64,000 nt of DNA, taken from NCBI RefSeq assembly GCF_019977275.1, contig NZ_AP024650.1:1240001-1304000 (forward strand). Reading direction: 5' to 3'. This document shows, one piece after another, positions 60,233 to 64,000 of the stretch. The notes beneath the pieces are model-generated. The model was not told the DNA's origin. It saw nothing but the letters and a program-made list of their open reading frames with translations, and searched no databases. Source of the stretch: Arthrobacter sp. StoSoilB19 (GTDB taxonomy: Bacteria > Actinomycetota > Actinomycetes > Actinomycetales > Micrococcaceae). Position numbers and translations under genes: made by a program. Each line of letters begins with the position of its first letter. The first letter of the stretch is position 1.

Positions 60233-61465
60233 ATGTACCGAAAGAAAGTCCTCACTTCGTTGGCAGCGGCAGCCACGTTCAGCATGCTGCTGTCGGCCTG
60301 CGCCAACCAAGCAGGCCCCAGCAACACCGAGAGCTCCGGCTCGTCCAACAAAGTGAACATCCCCGCCATTTCGAAAGTGGACGTTCCCTCCGGCGCGGTC
60401 AAGCCCGCCGGCGACGGCAAGGCGACCTGCCCGGCCACCACCACGCTGGCCTACGCCGGCGCCCAGACCGGCCCCAACGCGCAGCTCGGCGTCAACATTT
60501 TCAACGGCATCCAGCTGGCCATCGACCAGCACAACAAGGCCAACCCGGGCTGCCAGGTGCAGTTCAAGAAGTTCGATACCGAAGGCGACCCCAACAAGGC
60601 CACCGGCCCCGTCACCCAGCTGGTGAGCGAGCCGGACATCCTGGGTGTGGTCGGCCTCCCGTTCTCGGGTGAGTCCAAAGCCACGGGCAACATCTTCGAG
60701 CAGAAGGGCCTGGTGCACATCACGCCGTCGGCCACCAACCCGGGCCTGACCAACAACGGCTGGACCACCTTCTTCCGGGGCCTCGGCAATGACGCCGTCC
60801 AGGGTCCGGCGGCCGCCAAGTTCCTCACCGGGAAGCTCGGCGCCAAGAAGGTCTACCTGGTCCAGGATGATTCCGACTACGGCATCGGCCTGGGAACCTC
60901 CACCTCTGCCGGCCTGGGCAGCGCACTGGCGGGGACGGAAAAGGTGACCACCGGGCAGAAGGACTTCTCGGCAGTCATTTCCAAGATCATGAACGCCAAG
61001 GCGGACGCCGTCTTCTACGCCGGCTACTACGCAGAGGGCGCCCCGTTCGACCAGCAGCTGGTCGGCAAGGGGTTCACGGGAACGTTCGTGGCACCGGATG
61101 GCGTCAAGGATGACCAGTTCATCAAGCAGGCAGGCGATGCTTCCAACAACGCCTACTTCACCTGCCCCTGCATCCCCGGTGAGCTGATTCCTGATTTTGC
61201 ATCGGCTTACAAGGACATCGCCAAGGGTGCAGAACCCGGTACGTACTCTATCGAGGGCTACGACGCCGCAACCGTGCTCCTGTCCGGGATCGACGCCGGC
61301 AAGCAGAACCGCGCCGACCTGCTTGCCTGGGTCAAGGCCTACGACAAGGACGGCCTGAGCAAGCACTACAAGTGGGATGCGAAGGGCGAGCTCCAGGCCC
61401 CGACCGTGTACGGCTACAAGGTGGAAAACGGGAAGATCGTTCCCATCGGCCCCATCGGGGAGTAG
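60233..61465 (+). CDS. livK: Branched-chain amino-acid ABC transporter substrate-binding lipoprotein
   Basis: This encodes 410 residues from ATG 60233, behind GGAAGG. The lipobox LSAC places Cys at 23. The mature protein has the periplasmic-binding-type-1 (LivJ/LivK) fold: TTTLAYAGAQTGPNAQLGVNIFNGIQLAIDQHN, VVGLPFSGESKATGNIFEQKGLVHITPSATNPGLT and VYLVQDDSDYGIGLG. It delivers Leu/Ile/Val or related amino acids to the LivHM pore. It is followed by an intrinsic terminator, so it may be more strongly expressed than the downstream subunits. Confidence 0.94.
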   Translation: MYRKKVLTSLAAAATFSMLLSACANQAGPSNTESSGSSNKVNIPAISKVDVPSGAVKPAGDGKATCPATTTLAYAGAQTGPNAQLGVNIFNGIQLAIDQHNKANPGCQVQFKKFDTEGDPNKATGPVTQLVSEPDILGVVGLPFSGESKATGNIFEQKGLVHITPSATNPGLTNNGWTTFFRGLGNDAVQGPAAAKFLTGKLGAKKVYLVQDDSDYGIGLGTSTSAGLGSALAGTEKVTTGQKDFSAVISKIMNAKADAVFYAGYYAEGAPFDQQLVGKGFTGTFVAPDGVKDDQFIKQAGDASNNAYFTCPCIPGELIPDFASAYKDIAKGAEPGTYSIEGYDAATVLLSGIDAGKQNRADLLAWVKAYDKDGLSKHYKWDAKGELQAPTVYGYKVENGKIVPIGPIGE

Positions 61466-61484
61466 CAGCCCGGCGCAAGACAAT

Positions 61485-61527
61485 GGCTGTGGGGGCCAGC
61501 ATCAGCAGGCCCCCACAGCCTTTTCTT
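61485..61527 (+). terminator. Intrinsic terminator between livK and livH
   Basis: A perfect 13-bp stem (61485-61497 with 61508-61520) is followed by TTTTCTT, 19 nt after the livK stop. It would let only part of the transcripts continue into the permease genes. Confidence 0.88.
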
Positions 61528-61621
61528 CGCTTGGCAGCAGCCCAGGACCAAACTACGTCAATAGACACAAGTCCCACGGCCGGGCCCACAAGGCCGCGTG
61601 CAACTGGATCAGGATGTTCCC

Positions 61622-62629
61622 ATGCTTCCCTCTCTTGTCCCACTACTCCCGACTGAAAACGACTGGATCACCTTCGACATACCGTCCCTGGCCCAGAACT
61701 TCTGGAGTGCCACCTTTGACGGCCTCACCTTCGGGGCCATCTACGCGCTCGTAGCGCTGGGCTACACCCTGGTCTACGGCGTGCTGAACCTGATCAACTT
61801 CGCCCACTCGGAAGTGTTCATCGTCGGCTGCTACGCAGTCTTCTTCACCCTCAGCAGCCTGGGCTTCGGCCCCTCGGTTCCCCGGCTCGACATCTGGGCG
61901 ATCATCCTGAACCTGTTGCTGGCGCTGGTTTTGGCCATGGTTGCCTCGGCCGTCACAGCCTTCCTGCTGGAACGCATCGCATACAAACCCCTTCGGCGAC
62001 GCAACGCCCCCCGCCTGGTCTTCCTGATCACGGCCATTGGTGCTTCCTTCACCATCCAGTACCTGATCTACCTGTGGCGTGGTCCCAGCCCCGAGCTTGC
62101 CCTGACCATGTTCCGGCCCACCCCCATCTTCGACGTCTTCGGCACCATCATCGATTCCCAGCAGCTGGTGATCATCATCGCCGCGGTGATCATGATGGTG
62201 GGCATCGACAGGTTCATCAGCAAGTCCCGCACCGGCCGCGGCATCCGGGCCGTTGCCCAGGATCCTGATACCGCAACATTGATGGGCGTCAACAAAGAGC
62301 GCATCATTATTACCACCTTCGTCATCGGAGGCCTGCTCGCAGGAGCCGCCGCCTTGTTCTATGTCATGAAAATCCCGTCCGGTGTCCAGTACAGCGGCGG
62401 ATTCGTCCTGGGCATCAAGGCCTTCGCGGCCGCTGTGCTCGGCGGCATCGGCAACGTCCGCGGCGCCCTGCTGGGCGGCCTGCTGCTCGGCCTGATCGGC
62501 AACTACGGCCAGATCCTGCTGGGCAACTCGCAGTGGACCGACGTCGTGGCCTTCGTGGTGCTGGTGCTCGTGCTGCTGCTGCGGCCCGAAGGCATCCTGG
62601 GAACCTCCCTTGGAAGGAGCAAAGCATGA
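61622..62629 (+). CDS. livH: Branched-chain amino-acid ABC transporter permease LivH
   Basis: This encodes 335 residues from ATG 61622 with AGGA upstream; a GTG eight codons earlier is less likely. About eight TM helices show the LivH pattern: FDGLTFGAIYALVALGYTLVYGVLNLINFAHSEVFIVGCYA, then RAVAQDPDTATLMGVNKERI and FAAAVLGGIGNVRGALLGGLLLGLIGNY. It forms the membrane channel with LivM, whose start overlaps its stop (ATGA). Confidence 0.93.
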   Translation: MLPSLVPLLPTENDWITFDIPSLAQNFWSATFDGLTFGAIYALVALGYTLVYGVLNLINFAHSEVFIVGCYAVFFTLSSLGFGPSVPRLDIWAIILNLLLALVLAMVASAVTAFLLERIAYKPLRRRNAPRLVFLITAIGASFTIQYLIYLWRGPSPELALTMFRPTPIFDVFGTIIDSQQLVIIIAAVIMMVGIDRFISKSRTGRGIRAVAQDPDTATLMGVNKERIIITTFVIGGLLAGAAALFYVMKIPSGVQYSGGFVLGIKAFAAAVLGGIGNVRGALLGGLLLGLIGNYGQILLGNSQWTDVVAFVVLVLVLLLRPEGILGTSLGRSKA

Positions 62630-63873
62630 GCATGACGGACGGCCCCACACCGCTGCAGACAGCGGCGGCCCAACAGGCAGCAGAGGACCGCGAAGCTTCC
62701 TCGAAGGCCGCAGGAAAGAGCGACCTCCGCCAGCGGGGCAGACGCAAGTCCGGGTACTTCTCCGACCGGTGGCACGCACTGTCCCGGCAACAGCAGTGGG
62801 CGTTCCTGATTATCGTCGTCGTCCTGGCCTACCTGCTCCCGCTGATGAACCCGCCCATCATCACCACCGAGCCCGGCAACAACTTCGCCCTGGCCTGCTT
62901 CGACATGGCCCGGTTCGCACTGATCGCCGTCGGCCTCAACGTGGTGGTGGGATACGCCGGCCTCCTGGACCTGGGATACGTCGCCTTCTTTGCCGTGGGC
63001 TCCTACTGCGCAGCAATGCTGACCAGTCCGGACTCGCCCTTCCTGCATATCCCATACCTGTGGACCATTCCGATCGCCATGGCCGTCACCATGTTCTTCG
63101 GCGTAGTGCTGGGCGTGCCCACCCTGCGCCTTCGAGGCGACTACCTGGCCATCGTGACGCTCGGATTCGGCGAAATCGTCCGCATCCTGGCCACGATCAT
63201 CCCGGCAATGAAGGGCCAGGTGGGCTTCCAGAACGTTGGCCACCCGCCGGGTACCGAGGCTGACGGAACGCCCATCTTCTCCAACTCGAACGGCGTGCCC
63301 TGGTACTGGCTGACGTTGACCATCATCATCATCGTCACCCTCCTGGTAGGCAACCTGGAACGCAGCCGGGTTGGCCGCGCCTGGATCGCCATCCGTGAAG
63401 ACGAGGACGCCGCCGAAATCATGGGCGTTCCCACCTTCAAATACAAGGTGTGGGCCTTCGCCATCGGCGCAGCGATCGGCGGACTATCCGGCGCCCTCTT
63501 CGCCGGGCAGGTGGGGTTCGTCAACAACCAGAAATTCGACGTCACCACGTCCATCCTGTTCCTCGCCGCCGTCGTGCTTGGCGGAGCGGGCAACAAGGTT
63601 GGTGCCATCCTTGGCGGCGCCCTGGTCAGCTACATCCCGCTGAGGTTCACGGCCATTGCCGAATACAAGTACCTGATCTTCGGCATTGCCCTGGTGCTGA
63701 TCATGATCTTCCGTTCCCAGGGACTGCTCCCGGCACGGCAGCGGTTGCTCGCCTACGGACGGACTGCTCTGAACAAGGTGGTCACCCGCGAGGTCACCCA
63801 GCCCAAGGACACGGACAATCCACCAGCCGGTCCCGACACCCGGGCGGCCGGACAGAGAGGAGCGGAGGCATGA
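62626..63873 (+). CDS. livM: Branched-chain amino-acid ABC transporter permease LivM
   Basis: This encodes 415 residues from ATG 62626, which overlaps livH; ATG 62632 is an alternative. A ~55-residue charged N-terminus is followed by about nine TM helices with LNVVVGYAGLLDLGYVAFFAVGSYCAAML, LGVPTLRLRGDYLAIVTLGFGEIVRIL, RVGRAWIAIREDEDAAEIMGV and a terminal YLIFGIALVLIMIFRSQGLLPARQR. The polar C-terminus is long (~45 residues). It is coupled to the following ATPase gene. Confidence 0.94.
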   Translation: MSMTDGPTPLQTAAAQQAAEDREASSKAAGKSDLRQRGRRKSGYFSDRWHALSRQQQWAFLIIVVVLAYLLPLMNPPIITTEPGNNFALACFDMARFALIAVGLNVVVGYAGLLDLGYVAFFAVGSYCAAMLTSPDSPFLHIPYLWTIPIAMAVTMFFGVVLGVPTLRLRGDYLAIVTLGFGEIVRILATIIPAMKGQVGFQNVGHPPGTEADGTPIFSNSNGVPWYWLTLTIIIIVTLLVGNLERSRVGRAWIAIREDEDAAEIMGVPTFKYKVWAFAIGAAIGGLSGALFAGQVGFVNNQKFDVTTSILFLAAVVLGGAGNKVGAILGGALVSYIPLRFTAIAEYKYLIFGIALVLIMIFRSQGLLPARQRLLAYGRTALNKVVTREVTQPKDTDNPPAGPDTRAAGQRGAEA

Positions 63874-64000
63874 GCTCCGAGGAAAGGCACGGCGGCTCCA
63901 GCAGCGTGGAGGAACAGCCGGCAAGTGATGGCTCCGCGGCTGTTGCGCCCGAGATCGACATCGAAGCCCTGGCAGAGGCCGGCGTGGACCCGGAACTTGC
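63870..64000 (+). CDS. Start of the next liv-operon gene (likely LivG ATPase), partial
   Basis: The 43 codons visible run from ATG 63870, behind GGAGG and overlapping the livM stop (ATGA), to the window edge. They encode an acidic, Ser/Ala/Glu-rich stretch (MSSEERHGGSSSVEEQP, then IDIEALAEAGVDPEL) with no ABC motif yet. From operon order it should be the LivG-type ATP-binding subunit with an N-terminal extension; the sequence itself does not prove it. Confidence 0.6.
   Translation, partial: MSSEERHGGSSSVEEQPASDGSAAVAPEIDIEALAEAGVDPEL

Overview
The window is high-GC chromosomal DNA from a free-living aerobic actinobacterium, most likely an Arthrobacter/Pseudarthrobacter-type member of the Micrococcaceae. 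The reasons are strong GC-biased codon use, frequent GTG and TTG starts, a four-gene succinate dehydrogenase with a separate short SdhC and SdhD, the order eno - ftsB-like - DUF501 - ppx/gppA - subtilase - ndh, and many ABC importers. There is no rRNA, CRISPR array, insertion sequence, integrase or prophage gene. The assignment is from gene content alone.

Layout. 1-1541: two secreted low-complexity proteins on the minus strand, one built of 49-residue tandem repeats and cut by the window edge. 1751-6439: a Gfo/Idh/MocA oxidoreductase, a MacB-type ABC ATPase/permease pair and an orphan CbbX-like AAA+ ATPase. 6465-11870: a monosaccharide ABC importer (mmsA-mmsB-chvE) downstream of a ROK regulator, with the same operator-like box in front of both units. 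12061-17922: carbon-nitrogen hydrolase, PucR-type regulator, APC permease and a tryptophan-2-monooxygenase-like flavoenzyme, which together look like an amino acid -> amide -> acid catabolic module. 17939-21963: one-carbon genes, with purU facing away from a ZTP riboswitch that precedes glyA-folD. 22025-29001: a DrrA-type ABC exporter, exonuclease III, trpS, a 2H phosphoesterase and a YihY-type membrane protein. 29047-33740: a six-hairpin-type glycosidase-like protein divergent from a sugar-binding lipoprotein, with two LacI-type operator palindromes between them, then an alpha/beta hydrolase.

33766-38811: sdhCDAB on the minus strand and manC facing it. 38878-42219: an M20D amidohydrolase, then ohrR-ohr and a quinone-reductase-like MDR enzyme. 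42417-53032: a long nucleoside uptake and salvage run (BMP-family binding protein, ATPase, two permeases, cytidine deaminase, thymidine phosphorylase, two DedA proteins, adenosine deaminase, MazG). 53052-59872: enolase through NDH-2. 59917-64000: a tRNA-Leu(UAA) and the start of a branched-chain amino-acid ABC operon, livK-livH-livM-(livG).

Regulation readable from the DNA includes the ZTP aptamer, paired operators for a ROK and a LacI-type regulator, a palindrome overlapping the ohrR -35, many hairpin terminators, and at least ten genes whose -10-like hexamer lies 6-7 nt before the start codon, which implies leaderless transcripts. Gene starts were moved from the longest reading frame to the start best supported by a Shine-Dalgarno, by overlap with the upstream stop, or by a leaderless promoter. 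These choices are stated in each entry.
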